Shown piece by piece: positions 27,526 to 42,532 of a stretch of DNA of 51,993 nt. The notes below the pieces were generated by a model, which was given only the letters and a program-made list of their open reading frames with translations, was not told the DNA's origin and did no database searches. The first letter of the stretch is position 1. Every line of letters begins with the position of its first letter. This stretch comes from Desulfobulbaceae bacterium. GTDB lineage: Bacteria; Desulfobacterota; Desulfobulbia; Desulfobulbales; Desulfocapsaceae. Location: the NCBI GenBank assembly GCA_004796425.1, contig QZLB01000167.1, forward strand, positions 1 to 51,993, in the 5' to 3' direction. The translations under genes were made by a program, and so were the position numbers.

Positions 27526-29793
27526 ATGAATGAACAATTAAAAGAGCTCCAGAAGATAGAAGAGCGCATCAACTATCTCCATCAAATCAAGGATTACAGC
27601 AATTGGGGCAACCTTGACGGGTTTAAATCGTCATGTGAACAACTGCGGCAAAGTATCTACGACTACAGTGAAGAAAAAGTCGGAAGTGAAATACGCAAGT
27701 TGCACGACTCCATCTCTTTTCTTGAGGAGCGGGCTGAAGAACAGCTCACCCCGATGGAACGAGTCAGAATTGTAAGAAATATCCAACGTTTCAGCCTCAA
27801 GGACATTCTTGAGAATGTCTACGATGATTATACCGAACTCGGTGGAGAAGAGGATGCGAATATTGATCCGGCCATGGTCTGTGCCAAGGCAACCTTGACC
27901 CGTAAGGGAAAAAACAAACCCTACACGGCGACGGTCATGGTAATTGGTCAGGAAACCGGCCACGGAGAAGAGTTTAGAAACGGTGGATCCTGCAAGCCGG
28001 AGGGAAATGAAAAAGCACTTCGGTATATGAAAGTTGCAGAAACCGAAGGTATCCCTATCCATTTCTATATTTTCACCCCCGGTTCCTACCCTGTTGAAGA
28101 GTATCCCGGAGCGGCCCAGCAGATCGCTCGCAATATATACACCCTGGCCAAACTGAGAATACCTACCGTTTCACTGATTTCAGAGGGGGGGTCTGGTGGT
28201 GCCGAGGCCATCGGCCTGTCCGATTATCGAATGATGACCAGTCACGGCTATTACTCCGTTATCTCTCCTGAGGGTGCGGCGGCGATAGAGGGACGGGTCA
28301 AGGAGGGTAATAAAGTCCCCCGGGAGCTTATCGAGGTTTGTGCAGACCGGCTCCGACTGACCGCGCTTGATAATCTTAACCATGGTACCATTGATAAGAT
28401 TATTAAAGAACCACCATTGGGAGCCAGAAGAGACGATTTCGGTTTTTTCTCAAAACTCAGAACGGAAATGATAAGTGCCACTGACCGGGTAGTACTCTCC
28501 ACCAAAAGTTTTAAATCATTCAGGACCTGGGAAATTGGTAGAAAAAAAGCCAAAACCGAAAGCGGTGAGCTGGAAGTAGAGATCTCATGGGACCTTTCCA
28601 AAGACGAAACGGTACGATTACTTCAGCAGCGATCGAAGAAGTATCTGTCGATGGCAACCCATGGCTACATCGGTGAACCGGAAGCGGAAAAATCCTTGTA
28701 CAGACAGGCCCGGATCCTCAGCGAACATGCCTATTACACCCTGCGCTACGATATCCTGAAAAACCATAAAAGACAGGTCCATAAGGTGCTCAGTGATGTT
28801 TCCGGCGAAGGTTCGGTGATGTTCAAGCGAATCAGTGAGCCAATTTATAATGCGATTAATTTCTTGACCACGAGAAGAGAAAAGAAACAGGTTAAACTGA
28901 TCACTTATAGTGGGAACGGGCAAAGCAGCACCAGCCGGACCGATCCGCTCGAACTCACCGACACCTATACCAGCCCACTGGCCAACGAAGATCGTACGGT
29001 TACCTGTCCCAACGCAGAACAACATGGTTGTAAAGACCTCTGGATACCTGATCTCTATGGTGAATTTGCCGGTGTCTGCGAAACCTGTGGATACCATTTT
29101 CCTCTGGAATATCAATGGTATCTGGAAAACATTTTTGACAAGGGATCGATCCGCTTTTTCAACTCACACCTTGAGGCTCAAAACCCGTTGGGATACACCG
29201 GTTTTGAGAAGCGGTTGCAGATTTCCCGGGATAAAACCCGGAGAAAGAGCAGTAACATGACTTTTACCGCAGAAATAGATGGTATCAAAATTGTCACCAC
29301 CATTCTCTATTCTGATTTCCGGAATGGTACCGTTGGTTCAACCGAAGGTGAGAAATTTGTCCAGGCCTGCAGGCTCGCGCAGCGCAAAAAGCGACCACTG
29401 TTAGCCTATATCCACACGACCGGAGGAATCAGGATCCAGGAGGGTACCCTTGGCGTCGTGCAGATGCCCAAATGTACCATGGCCGTAAGAGAGTATATAG
29501 ACAGCGGGGGGCTTTATCTGGTAGTTTATGATAACAACTCATATGCTGGACCAGTGGCCTCATTCCTGGGGTGCTCACCCTATCAGTTTGCCATCCGTTC
29601 GTCACGCATCGGGTTTGCCGGACCACGGGTTATCCGTGAGACTACCGGGATTGATATTCCACCAGATTATCACTCATCCCGCAATGCACTGAAGCGCGGA
29701 CATATCCAGGGAATCTGGGATCGACGGGAGTTCAGGAAAAACCTGCACAAATCCTTACTCACCATGGGGAGCCCCAGTCTTTACTACCGCTAA
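27526..29793 (+). CDS. Single-chain acetyl-CoA carboxylase carboxyltransferase (alpha-beta fusion)
   Basis: The protein has 755 residues. Residues 1-300 are AccA-like: GQETGHGEEFRNGG, KPEGNEKALRYMK, TPGSYPVEEYPGAAQQIA, ISEGGSGGAEAIG, YSVISPEGAAAI. A linker of about 150 residues follows. Residues 480-755 are AccD-like, beginning with a zinc ribbon whose first pair is unusually wide (CPNAEQHGC, Cx7C) and second is CETC. Then come GTVGSTEGEKFVQACRLAQ, TTGGIRIQEGT, and GFAGPRVIRET. Normal AccA and AccD are separate subunits, so this is a fusion in alpha-then-beta order. It transfers carboxyl from biotin to acetyl-CoA to make malonyl-CoA. It forms an operon with the biotin-carboxylase gene just upstream. 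Confidence 0.92.
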   Translation: MNEQLKELQKIEERINYLHQIKDYSNWGNLDGFKSSCEQLRQSIYDYSEEKVGSEIRKLHDSISFLEERAEEQLTPMERVRIVRNIQRFSLKDILENVYDDYTELGGEEDANIDPAMVCAKATLTRKGKNKPYTATVMVIGQETGHGEEFRNGGSCKPEGNEKALRYMKVAETEGIPIHFYIFTPGSYPVEEYPGAAQQIARNIYTLAKLRIPTVSLISEGGSGGAEAIGLSDYRMMTSHGYYSVISPEGAAAIEGRVKEGNKVPRELIEVCADRLRLTALDNLNHGTIDKIIKEPPLGARRDDFGFFSKLRTEMISATDRVVLSTKSFKSFRTWEIGRKKAKTESGELEVEISWDLSKDETVRLLQQRSKKYLSMATHGYIGEPEAEKSLYRQARILSEHAYYTLRYDILKNHKRQVHKVLSDVSGEGSVMFKRISEPIYNAINFLTTRREKKQVKLITYSGNGQSSTSRTDPLELTDTYTSPLANEDRTVTCPNAEQHGCKDLWIPDLYGEFAGVCETCGYHFPLEYQWYLENIFDKGSIRFFNSHLEAQNPLGYTGFEKRLQISRDKTRRKSSNMTFTAEIDGIKIVTTILYSDFRNGTVGSTEGEKFVQACRLAQRKKRPLLAYIHTTGGIRIQEGTLGVVQMPKCTMAVREYIDSGGLYLVVYDNNSYAGPVASFLGCSPYQFAIRSSRIGFAGPRVIRETTGIDIPPDYHSSRNALKRGHIQGIWDRREFRKNLHKSLLTMGSPSLYYR

Positions 29794-29831
29794 AAATAGC
29801 GGCTCCGATACGAGTTACTATCGGAGCCGCT
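29791..29831 (-). terminator. Intrinsic terminator after the DsrE-like gene (probably bidirectional)
   Basis: AGCGGCTCCGATA (29798-29810) and TATCGGAGCCGCT (29819-29831) form a perfect 13-pair stem with an eight-base loop. On the minus strand it is followed by ATTTTTA, so it fits the gene ending at 29873. The plus-strand carboxyltransferase gene ends directly at it. Confidence 0.8.
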
Positions 29832-29872
29832 GACTGCAGCCCCACGCAATCATTCCGAAATCACTTTATAAC

Positions 29873-30220
29873 TTAGAACGTAATAATGGTGTATCCCTCT
29901 GCCATGTATGGCTCCAGAGATGGGTGCCCCATCATATCCCCATCAACCCTGAGCCCCAGCGCCACGGCATCATCAAAACTTTCCAGTTTCACGGAACATG
30001 CCTTACAGACACAATCGATCAGCCCCGCAGCCTTGACCTTTTGGAAGAGCGATCCAAAGGGGGCCTCCGGGTCTTTAAATGCGGATACCAGCTTCACCGC
30101 ACCACCTTCAATGACGACCTTGACTTCATATCCCTTGCTTTGATAATCAAGCGCATAGAGCAGTACATGGGTAAAGCACATCATTTCAGGGTTGTATGTT
30201 ACCAGTGCTACTTTCTTCAT
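29873..30220 (-). CDS. DsrE/F-like small sulfur-relay family protein
   Basis: The protein has 115 residues. The N-terminal strand KKVALVTYNPEMMCFTHVLLYAL, the strand EVKVVIEGGAVKLV, and the Cys block VCKACSVKL before the last helices match the DsrE-like family (one or two reactive Cys carrying persulfide, or uncharacterised relatives). I chose ATG 30220 over 30241 because GAGGAAAA lies directly upstream. Other DsrE proteins act in sulfur relay, but no dsr or tus gene is nearby, so the substrate is unknown. It is divergent from the SCO1-like gene and shares a 141-base promoter region with it. Confidence 0.75.
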   Translation of the reverse strand: MKKVALVTYNPEMMCFTHVLLYALDYQSKGYEVKVVIEGGAVKLVSAFKDPEAPFGSLFQKVKAAGLIDCVCKACSVKLESFDDAVALGLRVDGDMMGHPSLEPYMAEGYTIITF

Positions 30221-30361
30221 TTTTCCTCGCTCCTTCTCCATAAATCAAGTTTATCAGTGCACTAACGAGATGACTATTTGTCTTCTCAACAGTATAGTAA
30301 GCTGAGCATCGTATCTTGTACCACTTGTTCTTCAAAACGCTCACCACCAACAAAAAACGAT

Positions 30362-30964
30362 ATGAAAAACAATCTGGCTCTTCTACTGTACACCAGCCTG
30401 CTCTTCATAGGGTACTGCCTGTCCGGTTGTGGACTGCAGAACCAACCTGAACTGCCCATCCTGGGAACGATCAATTCTCCCTATACCTTCACCAACCAGA
30501 AGGGTGAGTCGGTCAGCCAGGCGACCTTTGCGGGAAAGGTCTATGTAGCTGATTTCTTTTTTACTTCATGCCCCACTATTTGTCCAATCATGAAAACCCA
30601 GATGGCTCGGATCTACAAAGCACTTAAAAATGAAGACCGTTTTCTGCTACTGTCCCACACAATCGATCCGGAACACGATACGGTCGAAGTGCTCAAGGAT
30701 TATAGCGACCGTCTCAATGTTTCTGCAGAGCGATGGCATATGGTAACCGGCAAAAAGAGTGAGATATACGATAACGCCATGCATTATATGCTGGCGGCGG
30801 CTGAAGATGAAAAGGCTCCCGGTGGGTTCATCCACTCCGGCTCATTCTGTCTGGTGGATCACCAAAGTCGGATACGTGGCTTTTATCGTGGTACCGAAAA
30901 AGAAGCGGTTGACCGGTTAATTAAAGACATCCATAGGCTTTTAGGTGAAGTTGCCCCGAAATAA
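30362..30964 (+). CDS. SCO1/SenC family lipoprotein
   Basis: The protein has 200 residues. It has a lipoprotein signal with lipobox LSGC (lipidated Cys23), then a thioredoxin fold with the copper/redox motif TSCPTICPIM (Cys70, Cys74) and the distal His in GGFIHSGSF (His158), the three copper ligands of SCO proteins. SCO proteins assemble CuA of cytochrome oxidase or act as periplasmic thiol-redox proteins. I chose ATG 30362 because the lipoprotein signal starts there. The frame open from 30278 adds a non-conserved tail. No strong ribosome site is seen. It overlaps the cytochrome gene by 20 bases. Confidence 0.9.
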   Translation: MKNNLALLLYTSLLFIGYCLSGCGLQNQPELPILGTINSPYTFTNQKGESVSQATFAGKVYVADFFFTSCPTICPIMKTQMARIYKALKNEDRFLLLSHTIDPEHDTVEVLKDYSDRLNVSAERWHMVTGKKSEIYDNAMHYMLAAAEDEKAPGGFIHSGSFCLVDHQSRIRGFYRGTEKEAVDRLIKDIHRLLGEVAPK

Positions 30965-31382
30965 ACGACTGGTGATCGGATCGGTTGCCGCCCTGATTGT
31001 TCTTTTGACTACTGCCACCCTGTTTCTGCTCAACAGAGCTGATTACCGCTCACATGAGGGGCAGGCGATATATCTTGAGCATTGTGGCCAATGTCACCAG
31101 GAAGACGGAGCGGGACTCGGGGATCTCTATCCCTCTATTCTTAATAGTCCTTATTTCGCTGAACAGCTCAATGAGCTACCCTGCCTGATCACTCGTGGTA
31201 TCCGCGGCTCTATCATGGTGTCCGATGGGAGCTACAATATACTGATGCCGCCCATTACCACGCTTGATGACCAGCAGATCATCCTACTGTCAGATTACCT
31301 GGTACAACGTTGGGGTAACTCGCATGGGTTCAGTATCAGTGCAGACTCACTCCCTACCAGCCTGACCCAATGTACACCATGA
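30945..31382 (+). CDS. Membrane-anchored monohaem cytochrome c
   Basis: The protein has 145 residues. An uncleaved N-terminal helix (about 10-30) precedes a class I cytochrome c domain with haem motif CGQCH (Cys47, Cys50, His51) and the axial methionine probably in LMPPITTL (Met101). Start GTG at 30945 lies inside the SCO1-like gene. The overlap suggests coupled expression. Together with the SCO1-like gene and the following lipoprotein gene it forms a three-gene unit of periplasmic redox proteins. Its electron partner is unknown. Confidence 0.9.
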   Translation: MKLPRNKRLVIGSVAALIVLLTTATLFLLNRADYRSHEGQAIYLEHCGQCHQEDGAGLGDLYPSILNSPYFAEQLNELPCLITRGIRGSIMVSDGSYNILMPPITTLDDQQIILLSDYLVQRWGNSHGFSISADSLPTSLTQCTP

Positions 31383-31813
31383 AACTTGTCCCTTACCACA
31401 ATCTCCTCTGGATCGGTTGCCTGATCATTATCTTCTGTCAACTCTGCGGATGTAGTAATCCCGACCGTCGTAAAAATGAACAACTCAGAGAGGAAATCAT
31501 ACAGGTCCATGACGAGGCGATGGAGAAAATCGGCTACATGTATCAGCTGGAATTATTTCTCACCGAACATCAGAATGAAGCTTCAGACGAATCGATGGCT
31601 ACAGAATCTATTGCCGCATTGCAGAAAGCGAACCGGGAAATGTTCAGCTGGATGCATGAATATCAATTACTTGCAGTGGGAAAAAATCTTCGTGATGACA
31701 ATGAATATCGGCTGGTTGAACGACAAAAAATCGGTGATGTCGCGCAACTCATTGACAATGCGATAAACCAAGCTGAATCTCTCAAAGAAGGCATAATCGG
31801 CAAAGGTGATTAA
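31379..31813 (+). CDS. Small lipoprotein of unknown function
   Basis: The protein has 144 residues. The lipobox LCGC (Cys25) follows a hydrophobic stretch. The mature part is alpha-helical and charged, with heptad-like segments (REEIIQVHDEAMEKIGYMYQ), so it probably forms a helical bundle. I prefer ATG 31379 (MKLVPYHN) over ATG 31370 as it gives a normal lipoprotein signal. It overlaps the end of the cytochrome gene. No known domain is recognised. Linkage with SCO1 and cytochrome c suggests a role in haem or copper periplasmic redox chemistry. Confidence 0.8.
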   Translation: MKLVPYHNLLWIGCLIIIFCQLCGCSNPDRRKNEQLREEIIQVHDEAMEKIGYMYQLELFLTEHQNEASDESMATESIAALQKANREMFSWMHEYQLLAVGKNLRDDNEYRLVERQKIGDVAQLIDNAINQAESLKEGIIGKGD

Positions 31814-32012
31814 CCGAAGCGATTTCCTGACTTGCTTTTTCACGGTTGACGCATTCAAGACACTGTGGTTTTCTTTGTCGCTTTATGAATGGATCGTTGT
31901 TATTTTTCTCAGCTGGAACACTGGATCGTCTAACAATGGATGTACTCAGGAAATTACCACACCAGCAAACCACTGAATGTATTACTGAGACAGCAGTATT
32001 AAGGATGAATTA

Positions 32013-32534
32013 ATGAAAACCATTTTTTTAACAATTATTTCCGGTCCCCATACTCCTGATATTTTATCGGAACTGGCTGCTCACAGTCGGGCCGCTGGAG
32101 CCGAGTGGCTAGTGAGTAAATTCATTACGCTTGATGGACATTTCACTGCAATGATGCGGGTAACCATTGATCAGGAGAAGGAAGAAGCCCTGAAGCAATC
32201 GCTTGAAGCGCAATTTGCCCAGCTCTCATTTTCCAATATATCAACCCCTTCAGATCAACTTTTGCCCGGCTCAACCGTAATCATGGAAATTGATTGTCTG
32301 GACCGGACCGGACTCACCCGAGACATTAACGAACTTTTTGCCTCGCGTGGTATCAGTATTGAAAATATGGAATCCACCCGGCATCCGATCGGTTCCATTA
32401 CCAGTACCGTCTACTCAACCCGGATTACGCTGTCCGCACCGAAACAGATCGACAGTACAGAACTTGGGCAGCAGATCGAGGCCGGCTCACCACAAGTCAA
32501 AGTAAAAATTATATCTGATGAAACGGCAGGCTAA
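32013..32534 (+). CDS. Tandem ACT-domain protein (GcvR-like)
   Basis: The protein has 173 residues with two ACT domains: residues 2-75 (TIISGPHTPDILSELAAHSR, AEWLVSKFITLDGHFTAMMRV) and residues 88-165 (MEIDCLDRTGLTRDINELFA, IENMESTRHPIGS). This layout matches the glycine-cleavage-system repressor GcvR and related small amino-acid sensors. It has no DNA-binding domain, so it would act through a partner. It lies 42 bases upstream of chorismate synthase, with which it may be cotranscribed, though gcv genes are not in the window. The ligand is unknown. AAGGATGAATTA precedes the ATG. Confidence 0.85.
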   Translation: MKTIFLTIISGPHTPDILSELAAHSRAAGAEWLVSKFITLDGHFTAMMRVTIDQEKEEALKQSLEAQFAQLSFSNISTPSDQLLPGSTVIMEIDCLDRTGLTRDINELFASRGISIENMESTRHPIGSITSTVYSTRITLSAPKQIDSTELGQQIEAGSPQVKVKIISDETAG

Positions 32535-32576
32535 CCTCATCAACCGTTTCTGATCAAGGTAGTAAAAGGAGATAAC

Positions 32577-33671
32577 ATGTCTAGTAATTTTGGTACGCTG
32601 TTTAAAATAGCAACCTTCGGTGAATCCCATTGTAAAGCGGTGGGTGTGGTGATTGATGGGTGCCCTCCGGGCATTCAATTGGGAGAAGACGACATTCAAC
32701 CACAACTTGACCGACGCAGACCAGGGCAATCAAAACTTACCACGGACCGAAGTGAAAAGGACCGGGTTACGATTCTCTCCGGTACTGAAAATGGTATCAC
32801 CCTCGGCAGCCCCATTGCCCTGATGGTTAATAACCTTGATCAGCGACCGGGTGACTATGGCGATATGAGTAGTATCCCGCGACCTTCCCACGCAGATTTC
32901 ACTTACATGGCTAAATACGGTATCAAAGCTTCCTCGGGAGGCGGTCGCTCCAGTGCCCGTGAAACCATAGGCACCGTCGCATCCGGTGCCGTTGCGATGA
33001 AAATCCTGAAAGAGCAATACAATCTGGAAATCATCAGTTGGGTAAGCGGGGTCGGACCATTTGCAGCATCGCCGGTTGATCCCGAGACGATTAGTCGGGA
33101 GGTAGTCGATCAGAATGATCTCCGCTGCCCGGACCTCAAGCAACTCGAAGAGATGCGACAGTATATCATGTCGCTCAAAGAAGAAGGTGATTCGACCGGT
33201 GGGATCGTTTCCTGCGCCATCAGGAATGTTCCCGCAGGGATCGGTGAGCCGGTCTATGAGAAACTTGAAGCCAAACTCGCCCAGGCCATGCTGGCAATTC
33301 CAGCGACCAAAGGGTTTGAAATCGGATCCGGATTCGCTGGCACCAAACTGCGAGGATCAACCCATAACGATCCTTTCACTCAAAAGGCAGGAAGACTCGG
33401 CACCGTAACAAATAACTCCGGTGGGATACAGGGAGGTATTGCCAATGGTGAAACCATTCACTTCAGGGTCGCCTTCAAACCTCCGGCAACAATTTCCCTG
33501 CCGCAGGATACGGTAAATTATGATGGTGAGTCCGTTACCTTAAAGGCCAAAGGACGCCATGATCCCTGTGTGGTGCCCCGGGCGGTCCCCATTGTCGAAT
33601 CAATGGCAGCACTGGTCATTATTGATATGATTCTCAGGCAGGAAGCACGAAAAGCGCTAAAAACCCTATAA
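32577..33671 (+). CDS. aroC: Chorismate synthase
   Basis: The protein has 364 residues. It makes chorismate from EPSP with reduced FMN. Signature blocks include [71 protein letters not shown], and RGSTHNDPF. Length is normal. AAAAGGAG precedes the ATG with good spacing. It starts 42 bases after the ACT-domain gene. Confidence 0.98.
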   Translation: MSSNFGTLFKIATFGESHCKAVGVVIDGCPPGIQLGEDDIQPQLDRRRPGQSKLTTDRSEKDRVTILSGTENGITLGSPIALMVNNLDQRPGDYGDMSSIPRPSHADFTYMAKYGIKASSGGGRSSARETIGTVASGAVAMKILKEQYNLEIISWVSGVGPFAASPVDPETISREVVDQNDLRCPDLKQLEEMRQYIMSLKEEGDSTGGIVSCAIRNVPAGIGEPVYEKLEAKLAQAMLAIPATKGFEIGSGFAGTKLRGSTHNDPFTQKAGRLGTVTNNSGGIQGGIANGETIHFRVAFKPPATISLPQDTVNYDGESVTLKAKGRHDPCVVPRAVPIVESMAALVIIDMILRQEARKALKTL

Positions 33672-33777
33672 AATGGCAGATCCGGCTTCCGTCAACAAAA
33701 TTTATAGCGTGTTGCTAACAATCCAGGTATCCTTAGCTCTTTTTGGCTAAAAGCAATTACCCAAAGGAAGTCTGAGA

Positions 33778-35877
33778 ATGGCACATTCCCCAAATCGGCA
33801 ATTGAGCAATTTAGTGAAAAAACAGACTGCACTCAGCCGTTCACTTGATAAATTGTCCCCACCGGTCGGTCTTCTGCTGCTCATTTTGTCGGTCGTGATT
33901 GGTGCGAGTACTGGACTTGCTGCCGTACTCTTTATAAAGCTTATCGAGGTGATACAGAACATCGGCTATCATTCCCTGCCGGAGCTTCTACCATCCCTTG
34001 GTAAACTGGTTTATTTTATCGTTCCGGTAATCGGTGGGCTGCTGGTCGGCCCCTTGATCCTTTTTGCCCAGGAAGCGAAAGGACACGGCGTACCTGAAGT
34101 TATGCAGGCTTTAATCATCAGAGGCGGGCGTATCAGAGCCCGGGTTGCCGCAGCTAAAATCGTCGCCTCGGCATTGTGTATCGGTACCGGCGGTTCTGCT
34201 GGTCGTGAGGGCCCCATTGTTCAGGTTGGCTCGGCACTCGGTTCAAGCCTGGGTCAGGTTTTGCGGCTCTCTGATGAACGCATCAGAAATCTGGTCGGTT
34301 GTGGCGCCGCTGCCGGCATCGCCGCTACTTTCAACGCTCCCATTGCTGGCGTTGTCTTTGCCATCGAAGTACTGATGTGTAATCTGCAAGTACGCTCTTT
34401 TGGCAATGTGGTTATTGCTGCAGTATCATCGTCAATTGTCAGTCGGATATTTCTCGGTTCACGTCCGGCTTTCTCTGTCCCAATACATTCAATGGTCGCA
34501 CCGGCATCTCTATTGCTCTACCTTGCCCTCGGATTGATCGCGGCATTGGTAGGGATTCTGTTTATCCGCATGCTGAACCGGGCTGAAATCATTTTTGACA
34601 ATTGGGATTTTCCACAGGTTTTCAAACCCGCGGTCGGAGCTGCTCTACTGGGGGTGACCGGCGTACTCTTCATGTACCTACCTTCAGCAGAGGGTGCCCT
34701 GATGCCCTTTATGTACGGTTCAGGTTTTCACTTTATTGAAGAAGTGATGCTTGGTGGCTCAACCTTCTGGATTTTGCTGCTGTTGGTATTCCTCAAACCA
34801 CTCGCCACCTCCTTTACACTCGGATCTGGCAATTCAGGCGGTGTTTTCGCTCCCTCACTCTTCATTGGCGCGATGCTGGGCGGTGTACTTGGCATCATTT
34901 TTGAAAAATATTTCCCAGGGATTTCCGGTGATGCCGGCGCTTTCGCACTGGTTGGCATGGCAGCCCTGTTTTCAGCGACCGCGCGGGCCCCGTTGACCGC
35001 CATGCTGATTGTTTTTGAAATGAGCAATGATTATCTCATGATCCTGCCACTCATGGTTGCCGGTATAACCGCCTGTTATTTCGCCCAGTGGCTGCACCCG
35101 GAATCGATCTACACGATAAAACTCGCCAAACGCGGCATCAGATTCTCAGAAGGCCGCGATATGGATATTATGCAGGGGGTCAAAGTTGAAGAGGTGATGC
35201 GGACTCGCCTGGTAAGCATCAATAAAGACCAGTCGGTCTCAGAACTCATGGCTCTTTTTCAGGAGACCAACCTGCTTGGCTTTCCGGTGATAGCCGAAGG
35301 GAAGAGACTCTGGGGAATCATCACCCTGCAGGACGTCCATCGAGCTCAAGCCGAAGATAACTTCAACCCAAGAGATCTGAAGGTGGCCGACCTGGCTATT
35401 GAGGGACCGATCGCGGTGTATCCGGATGAACCAATCTGGGTGGCGATTCAGAAAATGTCACCCCGCGACCTGGCCAGACTCCCGGTCGTCTCCCGCGACG
35501 GCTCGATGCGCCTCGTGGGTATGATCAGTCGTTCCGATATATTACGCGCCTATGATGTGGGTGTTGTCAGGAAACAGCGTGGTCAGCTCGCCGAGCAGCA
35601 GACCTTACTCCGTTCACCATCCACAGAGACAGGATTTGTCGAAATAGCCATCAGTGAGGATGATGCCTGCTGCAATGTTTCAGTAAAGGATCTCCCCTTG
35701 CCTCAACATGTCAATCTGGTTTCAATCAAGCGTGAGGGCTCGATGATTATCCCTCGTGGGAACCATCAGCTCGAGCCCGGTGATGTGATAACCGTATTCG
35801 GTCAACTCGATGAAATTACTAACCTGAAAGAGTTCCTCAACACGGTAACACTCGCCAGCACTGACGAAGATAAATGA
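33778..35877 (+). CDS. ClC-family chloride channel/antiporter with CBS and TrkA-C domains
   Basis: The protein has 699 residues. Residues 25-440 form the ClC membrane core with GHGVPEVMQA, GSAGREGPIVQVG (gating Glu), GSGNSGGVFAPSLFIGA, and FAIEVLM, where the proton-pathway Glu suggests an H+/Cl- antiporter. A CBS pair lies at about 470-595 (VEEVMRTRLVSINKDQSV, then VADLAIEGPIAVYPDEPI). The C-terminus (about 615-690) is a TrkA-C/RCK_C domain (FVEIAISEDDACCNVSVKDL). The domain set implies ligand gating by nucleotides. AAAGGAAG precedes ATG. The gene converges on gltD with 20 bases between them. Confidence 0.94.
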   Translation: MAHSPNRQLSNLVKKQTALSRSLDKLSPPVGLLLLILSVVIGASTGLAAVLFIKLIEVIQNIGYHSLPELLPSLGKLVYFIVPVIGGLLVGPLILFAQEAKGHGVPEVMQALIIRGGRIRARVAAAKIVASALCIGTGGSAGREGPIVQVGSALGSSLGQVLRLSDERIRNLVGCGAAAGIAATFNAPIAGVVFAIEVLMCNLQVRSFGNVVIAAVSSSIVSRIFLGSRPAFSVPIHSMVAPASLLLYLALGLIAALVGILFIRMLNRAEIIFDNWDFPQVFKPAVGAALLGVTGVLFMYLPSAEGALMPFMYGSGFHFIEEVMLGGSTFWILLLLVFLKPLATSFTLGSGNSGGVFAPSLFIGAMLGGVLGIIFEKYFPGISGDAGAFALVGMAALFSATARAPLTAMLIVFEMSNDYLMILPLMVAGITACYFAQWLHPESIYTIKLAKRGIRFSEGRDMDIMQGVKVEEVMRTRLVSINKDQSVSELMALFQETNLLGFPVIAEGKRLWGIITLQDVHRAQAEDNFNPRDLKVADLAIEGPIAVYPDEPIWVAIQKMSPRDLARLPVVSRDGSMRLVGMISRSDILRAYDVGVVRKQRGQLAEQQTLLRSPSTETGFVEIAISEDDACCNVSVKDLPLPQHVNLVSIKREGSMIIPRGNHQLEPGDVITVFGQLDEITNLKEFLNTVTLASTDEDK

Positions 35878-35897
35878 TAGCAAGTGGTTGATCAAGA

Positions 35898-41782
<5,885 letters not shown>

Positions 41783-41920
41783 GACTGGCTCCTGGAGCGT
41801 TACATTACTTTTAGATCACACTGGGCTGGAATCACATCCTCAAAAGATAAGTCATACATAGAAGAATTTCCAGCAATAGACTGCTGATAGTCGGGGAAGG
41901 GAAATATACCATACCACAGA

Positions 41921-41965
41921 ACAACAAAAGCCCGCAATGACAAGAGTAACGTCATTGCGGGCTTT
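41921..41965 (-). terminator. Intrinsic terminator of the rhodanese gene
   Basis: AAAGCCCGCAATGAC (41927-41941) and GTCATTGCGGGCTTT (41951-41965) form a perfect 15-pair stem with a nine-base loop. On the minus strand it is followed by TGTTGTT after the closing TTT. It serves the genes ending at 41995. Confidence 0.85.
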
Positions 41966-41994
41966 AAGGAAAAAACGCGAAAGATTACTGGATA

Positions 41995-42531
41995 TTACTC
42001 GACAGTACCCACCGGATATTTGGCTCCTTTCCAGGCAAAAATACCGCCGGGATGTCTCAGCACGTTGGTGTAACCTAGCTTAACGGCCCACATGGCACCA
42101 TTATGGCTGCGGGTGCATTTGACAAAACCGCAATAAACCACGATTTTTTTATTCTTGTCAGGACCGAGCATTTTCTCAAATGCTTCCTGGGACTGACCTC
42201 CGGTTTCGTTGGCGTCCCATGTAGTCATCTCAGGAATCGGAAACAGAAAGCTTACAGCCCCCGGGATATGTGCCTTTTTGTAACTGGCCTCGTACGGCAT
42301 GGTATCGATAATCAGTAACTCTTCTCCCTTATCAATTGCTAGCTTTAACTCCTCCGTGGAGATAATACCATAGCCACCCCGTTCAACTTCTCGAGCCAAC
42401 TTGATCACTGCGGTCTCTTTCTCCACCTCCTGGGCGAACTTATCTTTACCCAAACCAAAAGCCATTGCTGAACCCGCTGCAATGCTCAGAAAAAATAGAG
42501 CACTCATCAGCCAAATCATCCTCTTAAACAT
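41995..42531 (-). CDS. Exported rhodanese-like protein
   Basis: The protein has 178 residues with a Sec signal peptide (hydrophobic about 6-20, cleavage after AMA). One rhodanese domain follows, with the IIDTMPYEASYKKAHIPGAV block and the catalytic loop at VYCGFVKCTRSHNG. The loop is longer than usual and holds two cysteines. The final PGGIFAWKGAKYPV is typical of periplasmic rhodaneses. ATG 42531 has GGAGG upstream. A longer frame adds only six residues. It follows the MauE-like gene by one base, so both act together, probably on periplasmic sulfane sulfur. Confidence 0.88.
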   Translation of the reverse strand: MFKRMIWLMSALFFLSIAAGSAMAFGLGKDKFAQEVEKETAVIKLAREVERGGYGIISTEELKLAIDKGEELLIIDTMPYEASYKKAHIPGAVSFLFPIPEMTTWDANETGGQSQEAFEKMLGPDKNKKIVVYCGFVKCTRSHNGAMWAVKLGYTNVLRHPGGIFAWKGAKYPVGTVE

Positions 42532-42532
42532 A

